DNA of 64,000 bases, taken from assembly GCF_003058325.1 (NCBI RefSeq), contig NZ_CP028843.1, positions 4,624,001-4,688,000 of the forward strand, read 5' to 3'. The notes under the pieces were generated by a model. That model ran no database searches. It was not told the origin of the DNA and saw only the letters and a program-made list of their open reading frames with translations. A program made the translations under genes and the position numbers. Positions 41,430 to 49,729 of the stretch are shown one piece after another; within the stretch, counting starts at the first letter, position 1, and each line of letters begins with the position of its first letter. The stretch is from Methylobacterium currus (GTDB taxonomy: Bacteria > Pseudomonadota > Alphaproteobacteria > Rhizobiales > Beijerinckiaceae).

Positions 41430-42458
41430 ATGCCCCAGACATCCGAGAGGCCCCGGACATCCGAGACGCCCCTGGACTCCGACGACGGTGCCGGCGATCC
41501 CGCCCCGCACCTCGCCCTCCGGCCGCTTCCCCTGCCGCCGGCCGATCTGGACCTGGGGCAGGCCGATGCGGGTCTCCTCGCCGGCTTCGGCCTGCCGGTG
41601 CCGCGGCCCGCGGACGGTCCGGCGGCACGCGCCTTCCGCCGGGCCTTCCTGGCACCGCCGCCGGACCGGCCCTTGCGCTTCGTGGAAGTGCCGCGGCCGG
41701 TCGCGGCGCCGCAACTCCTGATCGCGCGCCCCCACGCCTCCGTGCCGGCGCGCCGCAGCGTGAACTGGTCGGGGGCCTCACTCACGGCGCTCCACGGGCG
41801 CAGCCTCGCCGGCGTCATGGCGCGCTGGCAGGTGCCGGCGGTGACGGGGGAGCCGGGGCGTGCTGCCCGCGCCTCGGCCTGGATCGGCCTCGACGGGCAG
41901 GGCCTCTACCGCAACGCCAGCCTGCCGCAGATCGGCACCCTGCAGGTCTGGGACGGGGCCGAGGCCCGCTACGAGACCTGGGTGCAATGGTGGGCCCGGG
42001 GCGAGGACAACGCGCCCCAGCCACTCGGCCTCATGGTCGCGCCGGGCGACTGCGTGAGCGCGATCCTGACGGTCCTCGACCCCGTGACTGTGCGCTTCAA
42101 CCTGAAGAACGAGACCGCCGGCACGATGCTCCAGGCCTTCGACCTCACGGCGCCGGGCGGCCGGCACGTCTCGGGGGCGAGCGCCGCCTGGATCCTCGAG
42201 CGCCCGAGCCCACTCGATGCCGATGGCTGGCACCCGTACCCGCTCGCCGCCTACGGGTCGCTCGCCTTCACCGCCTGCCTGGCGCAATCCCGCGGTCCGG
42301 GCGACACGGCCTTCACCGAGCACGACCTTTCCCGGGCGAGCCTGATCCGCATGACCGCCCTCGATCGCGATCCGGGCCAGGCCCGCACGATCTCGAATCC
42401 GGTGCGGGTGACGGGGGATCCGCGGGCGCTGACGATGTGCTTCGGAGCGCCGTATTGA
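41430..42458 (+). CDS. G1-family glutamic endopeptidase (eqolisin-like)
   Basis: Acid-acting endopeptidase family with a Gln/Glu catalytic dyad, first known from fungi and also found in bacteria. Of 342 residues, about 1-105 are a Pro-rich region without motif, possibly a propeptide. The beta-sandwich follows: RRSVNWSGASL, MARWQVPAV, SAWIGLDGQG, LPQIGTLQVWDG (candidate catalytic Gln), YETWVQWWARGEDN and SAAWILERPSP (candidate catalytic Glu). No signal peptide is visible, which is unusual for an extracellular protease. It is the third gene of the cyclase-PAP2-peptidase unit. Confidence 0.8.
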   Translation: MPQTSERPRTSETPLDSDDGAGDPAPHLALRPLPLPPADLDLGQADAGLLAGFGLPVPRPADGPAARAFRRAFLAPPPDRPLRFVEVPRPVAAPQLLIARPHASVPARRSVNWSGASLTALHGRSLAGVMARWQVPAVTGEPGRAARASAWIGLDGQGLYRNASLPQIGTLQVWDGAEARYETWVQWWARGEDNAPQPLGLMVAPGDCVSAILTVLDPVTVRFNLKNETAGTMLQAFDLTAPGGRHVSGASAAWILERPSPLDADGWHPYPLAAYGSLAFTACLAQSRGPGDTAFTEHDLSRASLIRMTALDRDPGQARTISNPVRVTGDPRALTMCFGAPY

Positions 42459-42486
42459 TCGATGGTTCGGCCGCCGATCCAAAAGG

Positions 42487-43509
42487 TCACTCTCGCGCCG
42501 GACCCGCTACGCTCCAACGCGGCCGGTCGTTGGAGCGCGCCCGCTCCTCGCCGGAACCCAGCGGCTTCCCACTGAGGGCCCATGTCCCCATGGCGAAGGC
42601 CGCCCCGCCGATCGCCGCACCCACGATCATGTCCGAAGCATAGTGGCTTCCATGGACCGGTGTCGCGGCCAGCATCAGACCATTGAGAGCAAGAGCGAGC
42701 CAGCGGACGCGCGGCACCGGCCACGCGGCCAACATGAAGATCACGGCCGCCGCAGCATGCCAAGATGGGAAGGAGATGACGCGCAGATCAGAGAAGGCTG
42801 GCATCACCGGAGGCAGCTCCGGCTGCCGCAACCACAGCAGCGGTGCCGTCGCGGCGTCCGTGAACTCGATCGCGATGCCCGCGTGCCCGGCCGGTGTCAT
42901 TCCGTAGAACTGGTAGGCACCGAGTGCCGGCAGGAACAGGGCGACGATCCAGGTGATCTGTATCGACAGAGGAAGCGCGATTTGCAGCGAAGCGTAGTCT
43001 CGCACCCTCTTCTGGACGATGAACACGATGAGCAGAGCGAATGGCTGCCACCAGATCGACCGATATGCCGTCACCAGAATCCAGTTGATGCTCGGTTCAG
43101 ATGCACCCATTCGAAATAGATGAGCCAATTAAAGCCCAGGGCGGCATCCCAGGCAGCGAGATCAAGATCGATCAGGCGGAATTGCCGCCGGCATACGGAA
43201 TGACATATTGGAGCTCAAATGCAGCAACACCTGCCAATATGAAGAAAGCAAGCACTAAAACTAATAAGTTCGCAGAAATTTATTTTCTAATATTTAGGTA
43301 ATAATATGCAAAGAAAGGAAAAGAATCGACCACGATAATATTTTGATATTTGATAAAACATTCTTGGAGTCGCTCAGGACATCTGGACTAATGGCAAAGA
43401 GCCCTATCCTCATCACGGCTAGGAGCGCCGTGATCGAGAGGGCGACAGCGAGAATTCTGAACGGACGCGCCACTCGATCCGCGCCGACAATTTCTGGATA
43501 TGGCATCAT
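42487..43509 (-). pseudogene. PAP2-family membrane phosphatase, broken by frameshifts
   Basis: Remnants of one membrane PAP2 protein lie in successive minus-strand frames. An N-terminal piece (43509 down to 43294) has the first membrane helix RPFRILAVALSITALLAVM. A second piece (43279-43172) reads ISANLLVLVLAFFILAGVAA. A third (from 43175) reads LIDLDLAAWDAALGFNWLIY. The fourth (from about 43100 to 42487) has EPSINWILVTAYRS, FPSWHAAAAV and GSHYASDMIVG. The shifts near 43174 and 43098 each correspond to one missing base at a run of C. The last piece keeps the phosphatase motifs, but the first helices are out of frame, so an intact protein cannot be made. Confidence 0.75.
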
Positions 43510-44061
43510 AATGACCACAAGTTACTCAAATATATTTTGAGCGATTAAGATTAAAAATTTGTTTAACTAGCAAAAAAATCGTATATTGAGGCTTTTATTT
43601 AATAATTTTTTAATAAGTTGCGCGCAAAACCCATATAATATATTTTATAAGACAATATCAGCTGATTTTGTTGTTGTATATCTATAATTACGAATCTATT
43701 TATCTATTATATTATTTCGACTATAGGCGATTAGCCGCTGGCAATGCTCCATGCGACAGAACGAAAATGGAACAAAAACCGCGCAACTTTTCCAGCCATG
43801 AGCATCGCGCGGGGAATCCAGAAGTTTCAGAGGCTTGAGCGAAATCAAAATTGGCCTTGTAATTACGGTGACACGAAGAGCGCCGGACGCACCCACCGGA
43901 TGTCGTGACAAAAGTCGTTTTCAATGTTTCATGGTCCGTGCCGGCCGGGTGCAGAGGTGAAGGTGACCTGACCTGCAACAGCCATCTGCCGCTTCAGCGC
44001 GGCAGGTCGGATATGTATCCTTCCCTTGCAAAGTGCAGGGCAACTACGACACGGGGCCGCC
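43510..44061. other. AT-rich intergenic stretch of 552 bp
   Basis: No gene supported. Between 43501 and 43740 I count 63 G/C in 240 bases (26%), against roughly 70% elsewhere in the window. Runs such as A7 and long T/A tracts occur. From 43740 on, composition returns towards normal; two short minus-strand frames there (43696-43911 and 43721-43978) look like non-coding overlap. A small hairpin CTGCCGC/GCGGCAG (43986-44005) sits just before the gor stop. It may be a silenced foreign remnant, a promoter region or mutational decay around the pseudogene. Confidence 0.6.
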
Positions 44062-45459
44062 TCACCCCACCGCCACCGGCTGCTTGACCACCGAGGGCGT
44101 GCGCATCGTCACCAGCTCCTCGCCGGCGGTGGGGTGGACCGCGATGGTGCGGTCGAAATCGGCCTTCGTCGCTCCCATCGTCACCGCGATGCCGACCGCC
44201 TGGATGATCTCGCCGGCATCGTGGCCGAGCACGTGGACGCCGACCACCCGGTCGCTCGCCCGCTCGACGATGATCTTCATCAGGATCCGCTCGTCGCGGC
44301 CCGACAGGGTCGCCTTCATCGGCCGGAAGCGGGCCTCGTAGACGTCGATCTCGCCGCAGAGGCGGCGCGCCACCTCCTCGCCGTGGCCGACGACGCCGAT
44401 TTCCGGCGTCGAGAACACCGCGGTCGGGATCAGGCCGTGGTCGACCGCCCACGGCTTGCCCCCGAACACCGTGTCGGCGAAGGCGTGGCCCTCGCGGATC
44501 GCGATCGGCGTGAGCGCCGCGCGGTTGGTGACATCCCCGACGGCGTAGATCGACGGCGCGGCGGTCTGCGAGAAACGGTCGACGGGAATCGCCCCGGCCG
44601 CGTCGAGGGTGATGCCGGCTGTCTCAAGCCCGAGGCCGGCGACGTTGGGGCGCCGTCCGGTCGCCACCAGCACCTGGTCGACCAGAAGCTCGCTGCCGTC
44701 GTGCAGCGTGGCGCAGATCGCGCCGTCGCGCCGGTCGAGGCGGTGGACGGTGGTGTTCAGGCGCAGGTCCATCCGCTTCGCATAGGCCTCGCCGAGGGCC
44801 TGGCGGATCTCGCCGTCGAAGCCGCGCAGGAGCCGGTCGCCCCGGTGGAGCAGGGTGGTGCGGGTGCCGAGGGACGCGAACACGCCCGCGAACTCGACCG
44901 CGATGTAGCCGCCGCCGACGACGAGGATGCGCTCCGGCTGGGTCTCCAGCTCGAACACCTCGTTCGACGTGATGGCGAGCTCGGCGCCAGGGATCAACGG
45001 CTCCTTGACCGGATGGGCGCCGACCGCGATCAGGATGTGGCGGGCGCGCACCCGCGTCCCCGAGCGGACCAGGCGTATCGTGTGCGGATCCTCGATCACC
45101 GCCCGGTCGGCCACCACCTCGACGCCGGCCCGCATCAGGTTGGTGGCGTAGATGCCCTCGAGCCGCGTCACCTCGGCGTCGCGCCGGGCCTTCAGGGTCG
45201 CCCAGTCGAAGCGCGGGGTGCCGACCTCCCAGCCGAAGCCGGCGGCGTCCTCGAACTCGTCCGCGAAGCGGCCGGCATAGACCATCAGCTTCTTGGGCAC
45301 GCAGCCGCGGATCACGCAGGTGCCGCCGACCCGGTACTCCTCGGCGAGCTGCACCCGCGCGCCGTAGCCGGCGGCGATGCGCGCCGCCCGCACCCCGCCG
45401 GAGCCGCCGCCGATCACGAAGAGATCGACGTCGAAAGGCTCGTGCTGCGTGTCGGTCAT
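44062..45459 (-). CDS. gor: Glutathione-disulfide reductase
   Basis: FAD-dependent enzyme that reduces oxidised glutathione with NADPH. The 465-residue protein has FAD-binding [10 protein letters not shown] (about 17-26), the redox-active disulfide in GGTCVIRGCVPKKLM (about 45-59), the NADPH site VGGGYIAVEFAGVFASLG, and the C-terminal active-site His-Glu in HPTAGEELVTMR. The sequence is of the gor_2/plant-like type common in alphaproteobacteria. The start at 45459 is five bases after the stop of the upstream ligase-like gene, so the two are co-transcribed. Confidence 0.95.
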   Translation of the reverse strand: MTDTQHEPFDVDLFVIGGGSGGVRAARIAAGYGARVQLAEEYRVGGTCVIRGCVPKKLMVYAGRFADEFEDAAGFGWEVGTPRFDWATLKARRDAEVTRLEGIYATNLMRAGVEVVADRAVIEDPHTIRLVRSGTRVRARHILIAVGAHPVKEPLIPGAELAITSNEVFELETQPERILVVGGGYIAVEFAGVFASLGTRTTLLHRGDRLLRGFDGEIRQALGEAYAKRMDLRLNTTVHRLDRRDGAICATLHDGSELLVDQVLVATGRRPNVAGLGLETAGITLDAAGAIPVDRFSQTAAPSIYAVGDVTNRAALTPIAIREGHAFADTVFGGKPWAVDHGLIPTAVFSTPEIGVVGHGEEVARRLCGEIDVYEARFRPMKATLSGRDERILMKIIVERASDRVVGVHVLGHDAGEIIQAVGIAVTMGATKADFDRTIAVHPTAGEELVTMRTPSVVKQPVAVG

Positions 45460-45464
45460 GGCGA

Positions 45465-46685
45465 TCACCGCTCTGTTGTTAGGGCTTCTAACTGATAAGT
45501 CAGGGCGCGCAGCCAGGCGATGGCCGCGCCGACGCCGGCGGTCCACCAGGCCTGCCAGGCGCCGTGCTCCACGAAGGCGACGATGCCGGCCGCCGCCAGG
45601 AGCGCCAGGGCGGCGCTGCGGGCGAGCGGTCCCCAAGCCGCCACGGCCCGCAGGGTCAGGATCAGGACGAGGCCCGAGAGCGTCGCGCCGACGAGACCGA
45701 GCTCGGCCCAGACCTGCAGGAAGCTGTTATGCGGATGCCCGACCGCCAGCATGACGCGCAGCTCGGGCTCGATCCGCCCGGCCGCCGGCGTGTCCTGGAA
45801 GCGCCCCGAGGTGCCGTAGCCGGCCCCACGCCAGGGATCGGCGGCGACCGCCGCGCCGAAGCTGCGGGCGATGGCGACCCGGGCCCGGGTGCTGCTGGCG
45901 GCGAGCCGCTGGTGCACGGCTTCGGGCATGGTCCGGGCCAGGAGATCGCCCTCGACCGGCGCGAGGACCAGCGCCCCGAGGAGGGCCGCCCCGGTGAGGC
46001 CGATCCCGGCCCGGGCCGGCAGCCAGCGCACCACGCAGAAGGTGAGGGCGCCGGCGGCGAGCCCCAGCACCGTCGCGCCGCTGACCGAGCGCCAGGCCGC
46101 CACCGCGACGACGGCCGAGACGATCGCCGCCAGGCCGCGCCGGCCGGTCGCCGCGAGACAGGCCGCGAGGGGGAAGACCAGCAGCATCGCGGTCAGGAGC
46201 GGCCGGTTGAACGCGAAGGCGGCGACGCGCTGGCCCAGGGCCTCGCGGATCGTCAGGCCGGAGGCGAGGTCCGCCACCACGTACAGGCAGGTCGCAATCA
46301 GGATCCAGGCAGCCGGCCCGGCGAGGGCGGCGAGATGCGGCGGCGCGAGGCGCGCCACCAGGTAGGCGCCGGCGAGCGCCGGCAGGAACTCGGAGAGGGT
46401 GCGCAGCGACAGGCCCGGCAGGGGGCTCCAGGCGAGGCTCGACGCGCACCAGGCCAGGACGGCGAGGGCAGCCACGCCCAGAGGCGTCGCGAGCGGCGCG
46501 AGAAGGAGCGGCCGCAGCGGGCGCCGGGCCGCCACGCTGCCAGCGAGCAGCAGGAGCCCGGCGAGGCCGACCACCACCGGGCTCGAGCGGTTCGCCACCG
46601 CCATGCAGGCCGGCAGGGCGGCGATGACGATCGCGCCGAGACGGTCGAGCGTCCCGGCCCGCTCGCCGGCCGTGCGGGCGGTCAC
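45465..46685 (-). CDS. O-antigen ligase / Wzy-polymerase family membrane protein
   Basis: Polytopic inner-membrane protein of 406 residues with about ten hydrophobic segments. The Wzy_C/WaaL signature lies in the long periplasmic loop and next helix: SFGAAVAADPWRGAGYGTSG and GHPHNSFLQVWAELGLVG. Such proteins ligate or polymerise surface glycans; which one cannot be told. It starts with GTG overlapping the stop of the DUF2059 gene (GTGA), indicating translational coupling, and leads into gor. No other glycan-assembly gene is nearby, except kdsB about 4 kb away. Confidence 0.85.
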   Translation of the reverse strand: MTARTAGERAGTLDRLGAIVIAALPACMAVANRSSPVVVGLAGLLLLAGSVAARRPLRPLLLAPLATPLGVAALAVLAWCASSLAWSPLPGLSLRTLSEFLPALAGAYLVARLAPPHLAALAGPAAWILIATCLYVVADLASGLTIREALGQRVAAFAFNRPLLTAMLLVFPLAACLAATGRRGLAAIVSAVVAVAAWRSVSGATVLGLAAGALTFCVVRWLPARAGIGLTGAALLGALVLAPVEGDLLARTMPEAVHQRLAASSTRARVAIARSFGAAVAADPWRGAGYGTSGRFQDTPAAGRIEPELRVMLAVGHPHNSFLQVWAELGLVGATLSGLVLILTLRAVAAWGPLARSAALALLAAAGIVAFVEHGAWQAWWTAGVGAAIAWLRALTYQLEALTTER

Positions 46686-47230
46686 TGAAGCTGGTGGCCG
46701 CGCTTGCCCATCTCGGCCCGCACCCGGACCATCATGTATTCCGAGACCTCCTGGGTCCAGGTCTGCATCGCCTGCACCATGTCGTCGAGCACCTGGGGCT
46801 GGGTCTCGACGTAGCGCTTGCCCGCGGGCGAGCGGAAGAAGGTCGCGATCTCGCGCAGCTCGGCCTCGGTGAGCTTGTTGGCGTAGATGCGCGAGGCGAT
46901 GTCGATGATCCGCTGCTTCTGCAGCTCCAGCTCGGGCTGCATCTTCTCGATGACCTCGTTGAGGTCCTTGGTCAGCTCGGGCCGGGTGACCGCCGCCTGC
47001 TTGATCTGCTCGCCGAAGGCCGGGAGGATCGAGTCGAAGGAGCGGGCGATGCCGGAGGAGAGCATCACCTCCTTGGCCAGCGCGAGGTGGCTCGGGGTGA
47101 TCGCGGCCTGCTGCGGCGAGGCGGGAGCGGCGGGCTTCGTCTGGGCGAGAGCGGGGCTGACGAGGATCGGGCTGGACAGGGTCGCGGCGAGGAGGCCCGC
47201 CAGGCGAACTCGGGAACGGCGCGGGGACAT
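46682..47230 (-). CDS. DUF2059-family periplasmic protein
   Basis: A 182-residue secreted protein: signal peptide (about 1-29, LAGLLAATLSSPILVSPALA), then a helical domain of the DUF2059 type (LALAKEVMLSSGIARSFDSI; IIDIASRIYANKLTEAELRE; IATFFRSPAGKRYVETQPQV). The role of the family is unknown; it is widespread in alphaproteobacteria. It lies 66 bases after rpiA in the same direction, and its stop codon overlaps the start of the ligase-like gene. Confidence 0.88.
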   Translation of the reverse strand: MSPRRSRVRLAGLLAATLSSPILVSPALAQTKPAAPASPQQAAITPSHLALAKEVMLSSGIARSFDSILPAFGEQIKQAAVTRPELTKDLNEVIEKMQPELELQKQRIIDIASRIYANKLTEAELREIATFFRSPAGKRYVETQPQVLDDMVQAMQTWTQEVSEYMMVRVRAEMGKRGHQLQ

Positions 47231-47296
47231 CGGTTTGCTCCGGAAGACGGCGCCCGCCGGACGGGCGGCCGTGACGAGGATGAAGCGGACGGCGCG

Positions 47297-48007
47297 TCAG
47301 GCCGCCCCGAGGGTGACGATGCGGGGCTGGCCGTCGGCCGCCTCCGCGACGATCGCGCCGGTGGCGAGCCCGATGAACAGGCCGTGCTCGACCACGCCCG
47401 GCACCGCCACGAGGGCGCGGGCCAGCGCCTCCGGATCGGGGATGCGGGCCAGGCCGGCATCGAGGATCAGGTGGCCGCCATCGGTCAGGAAGGGCGCGCC
47501 GTCGGCGCCTCTGCGCAGGGTGAGGGGGCCGTCGCAGCCGGCGGCGCCGATCGCCGCCGCGACCGCCCGGGTGGTGGCGCCGAGGCCGAAGGGCACCACC
47601 TCGATCGGCAGGGGAAAGCGGCCCAGGGTCTCGACGCGCTTGGCGCCGTCGACGATCACCACCATGCGCCGGCTCGCCGCCGCCACGATCTTCTCGCGAA
47701 GGAGCGCGCCGCCGCCGCCCTTGATGAGGCGAAGCTGCGGGTCGATCTCGTCGGCGCCGTCGATCGTCAGGTCGAGCTCGGGGGTGTCGTCGAGGGTGGT
47801 GAGCGGGATGCCCGCGGCCTGGGCGGCGCTGCGGGTCGCCTCGGAGGTCGGCACGCCGACGACCGAGAGCCCGGCCCGCACCTTCTCGCCGAGAAGCTCG
47901 ACGAAGAGCGTCGCCGTCGAGCCGGTGCCGAGGCCGAGGCGCATGCCGTCCTCGACCAGCTCGACCGCGCGGGCAGCGGCGGCGCGCTTGAGCGCGGCGG
48001 GGCTCAC
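47297..48007 (-). CDS. rpiA: Ribose-5-phosphate isomerase A
   Basis: Interconverts ribose 5-phosphate and ribulose 5-phosphate in the pentose phosphate pathway. It has 236 residues with GLGTGSTA (about 26-33), the catalytic-loop DGADEID (Asp, Glu) and [11 protein letters not shown] (catalytic Glu expected in LREK), all standard for RpiA. Two consecutive GTG codons occur at the 5' end; the second (48007) has GGAGG at a spacing of six and was chosen, the first (48010) would give one more residue. It is the first gene of the rpiA-DUF2059-ligase-gor run. Confidence 0.95.
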   Translation of the reverse strand: MSPAALKRAAAARAVELVEDGMRLGLGTGSTATLFVELLGEKVRAGLSVVGVPTSEATRSAAQAAGIPLTTLDDTPELDLTIDGADEIDPQLRLIKGGGGALLREKIVAAASRRMVVIVDGAKRVETLGRFPLPIEVVPFGLGATTRAVAAAIGAAGCDGPLTLRRGADGAPFLTDGGHLILDAGLARIPDPEALARALVAVPGVVEHGLFIGLATGAIVAEAADGQPRIVTLGAA

Positions 48008-48255
48008 CACCGGCCTCCGTGGGATTGACGGATCTGGGACATCGGCATGGCGCCTCGGTTCGTCTCTCTCGTCCGCCCTCCCGTCGCCCGAGGGGCGGGG
48101 AGGGCAGGCGGGGCGTCCTGACGGCCGGCCCCACCGATCGAGAGGCCCCTAGCACGCGGCCGGGGGAGGCGGAAGCGGCCATCCGGCCTCGCCCGAACGG
48201 TGCCGCACCACCGGTCCGCCGGGCGCAGCGCCTGCCGCTTGGCGGCGCGCCGGCC

Positions 48256-48666
48256 TCAGGGCTTGCCCGCCGGCGCCGGCGCCGTGCTGCCGGCATTGCC
48301 TTGGGGCGTGCAGACCACGGCATCGTCGAGCACGTAGCAGATGCTCATCGCGCCGGTGCGCTGGTTGACCCGGAAGACGCCGGCCTCGCGCAGGTGGCGC
48401 GACGCCACCAGGCTGTACTCGGAGGGGGCCTGCGGCCCGGCGCCCTCGCCGGGGCCGAAGCACAGGGTGGTGCCGATGGTGTTCTCCTGCAACCCGTACT
48501 GGCAGGAGATGACCTCGCCGGTCGCCTTGTCGACCCGGTAGACCCGGTTGAGGTCGGCCTGGGGCGCCGGCACGAACTCGTAGGACGCGGCCTGCGCCGC
48601 GCCCGCGACCAGCAGGCCCGCCGCGATCCCGGCCACTCGGACCCGATAACCCGCTCTCCCGCGCAT
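48256..48666 (-). CDS. Hypothetical secreted protein (136 aa)
   Basis: Function not recognised. The protein has a signal peptide (about 1-28, cleavage after AGAAQAA). The mature part contains four cysteines (ISCQYGL, TTLCFGPG, SICYVLD, VVCTPQ), probably forming disulfides in the periplasm. Two imperfect internal repeats are visible, each pairing F/Y-R-V-D/N-x-x-T-G-x-x-S/I-x-C (NRVYRVDKATGEVISC and GVFRVNQRTGAMSIC), so it may be a two-unit beta structure. GAGGAG lies about ten bases before the ATG. It is divergent from gph. Confidence 0.75.
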   Translation of the reverse strand: MRGRAGYRVRVAGIAAGLLVAGAAQAASYEFVPAPQADLNRVYRVDKATGEVISCQYGLQENTIGTTLCFGPGEGAGPQAPSEYSLVASRHLREAGVFRVNQRTGAMSICYVLDDAVVCTPQGNAGSTAPAPAGKP

Positions 48667-48861
48667 GGCGCGCCGCTCCTCGACCTCGTCGCGACGACGG
48701 CGCCTCTGTGGCGGCCGGATCGTCTCTCTCGCGCTGTTATAGCTCGACCCGCTTGTCCCGGGCTTGTCCCACCGTGAGCGCATCTCGGTTCCGGCGCGGG
48801 TTCCGCGCCGCCACGCTCGCCTGTATGGGAGGCGGCGATCAGCCCCAACCCGCGAGAGCCC

Positions 48862-49560
48862 ATGCCGACCTCCAGCCCCGACGCCCTGCCGCCGATCGTC
48901 GTGTTCGATCTCGACGGCACCCTCGCGGAGACCGCGGGCGACCTGATCGGCACGCTCAACGTGATCCTGGAGCGGGAGGAGCTCCCCCCGGTGGCGGTCT
49001 CGCAGGCCCGGGAGCTGATCGGGGCGGGCGCACGGGCGCTGATCCAGCGCGGCTTCGCGGCCGGCGGGCGCGAGCTGATGCCGGACCGGCTCGACGCGCT
49101 GTTCCGGGTCTTCCTCGCTCATTACGGCGAGAACCTCTGCAACGTGTCGCACCTCTTTCCCGGGGTGGTGGATTCCCTCGACCGGCTGGAGGAGGCCGGC
49201 TACCGCCTCGCGGTCTGCACCAACAAGCCGGAGGACCACTCGGTGCGGCTCCTCGAGCTGCTCGGCGTGAAGGCCCGTTTCGCGGCGATCTGTGGCCGGG
49301 ACACCTTCCCGTACTTCAAGCCCGATCCGCGCCATCTCACCGAGACGATCGCACAGGCCGGCGGCGATCCGGCCCGGGCCGTGATGGTGGGCGATTCCCG
49401 CACAGACGTCGCCACCGCCAAGGCTGCCGGCATCCCGGTGGTGGCAGTGCCGTTCGGCTATACCGACGTGCCGGTGGAGGAGCTGGAGCCGGACGTGGTG
49501 ATCCAGCACTTCGATGCGCTCTACGAGGCGGTGCGGCGGCTCGATCGCGGCGTGGACTGA
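48862..49560 (+). CDS. gph: HAD-family phosphatase, phosphoglycolate phosphatase-like
   Basis: Removes phosphate from small phosphometabolites, probably 2-phosphoglycolate. The 232-residue HAD protein has motif I FDLDGTLAETAGD (nucleophile and acid Asp, about 14-26), motif II CTNKP, and motifs III/IV KPDPRHL and MVGDSRTD. A helical C1 cap lies between motifs I and II, as in Gph. The 2-phosphoglycolate specificity is inferred from family similarity. It is alone in its direction, with a palindromic repeat after it. Confidence 0.88.
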   Translation: MPTSSPDALPPIVVFDLDGTLAETAGDLIGTLNVILEREELPPVAVSQARELIGAGARALIQRGFAAGGRELMPDRLDALFRVFLAHYGENLCNVSHLFPGVVDSLDRLEEAGYRLAVCTNKPEDHSVRLLELLGVKARFAAICGRDTFPYFKPDPRHLTETIAQAGGDPARAVMVGDSRTDVATAKAAGIPVVAVPFGYTDVPVEELEPDVVIQHFDALYEAVRRLDRGVD

Positions 49561-49638
49561 GCACAGGGTCGGCCCGGGCGAAAGATCTGCCCGAGAGGCC
49601 TGCCGCCCTCCGCCTCGCCGGTACGTCCTGCGCCTCGG

Positions 49639-49673
49639 ATCCCGGGTCTCCCCGCCTGCGGCGAGCCCGGGAT
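49639..49673. repeat. TCATCCCGGG-type palindromic repeat, copy C
   Basis: ATCCCGGGTCTCCCCGCC is mirrored by GGCGAGCCCGGGAT around a short centre. It lies between the convergent gph and pheA genes. It is related to the copies at 22533, 29281 and 57363. Confidence 0.75.
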
Positions 49674-49729
49674 GGACCGGAGGGGATGCCGACGGGACGG
49701 GGCGGAGCTGACGGCCTGCCTTGCGCCCG

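Noticed and set aside
43696-43978. Two overlapping short minus-strand frames next to the AT-rich island
   Set aside because: No recognisable domain and no ribosome binding site; neither could be tied to a known transposase or other gene.
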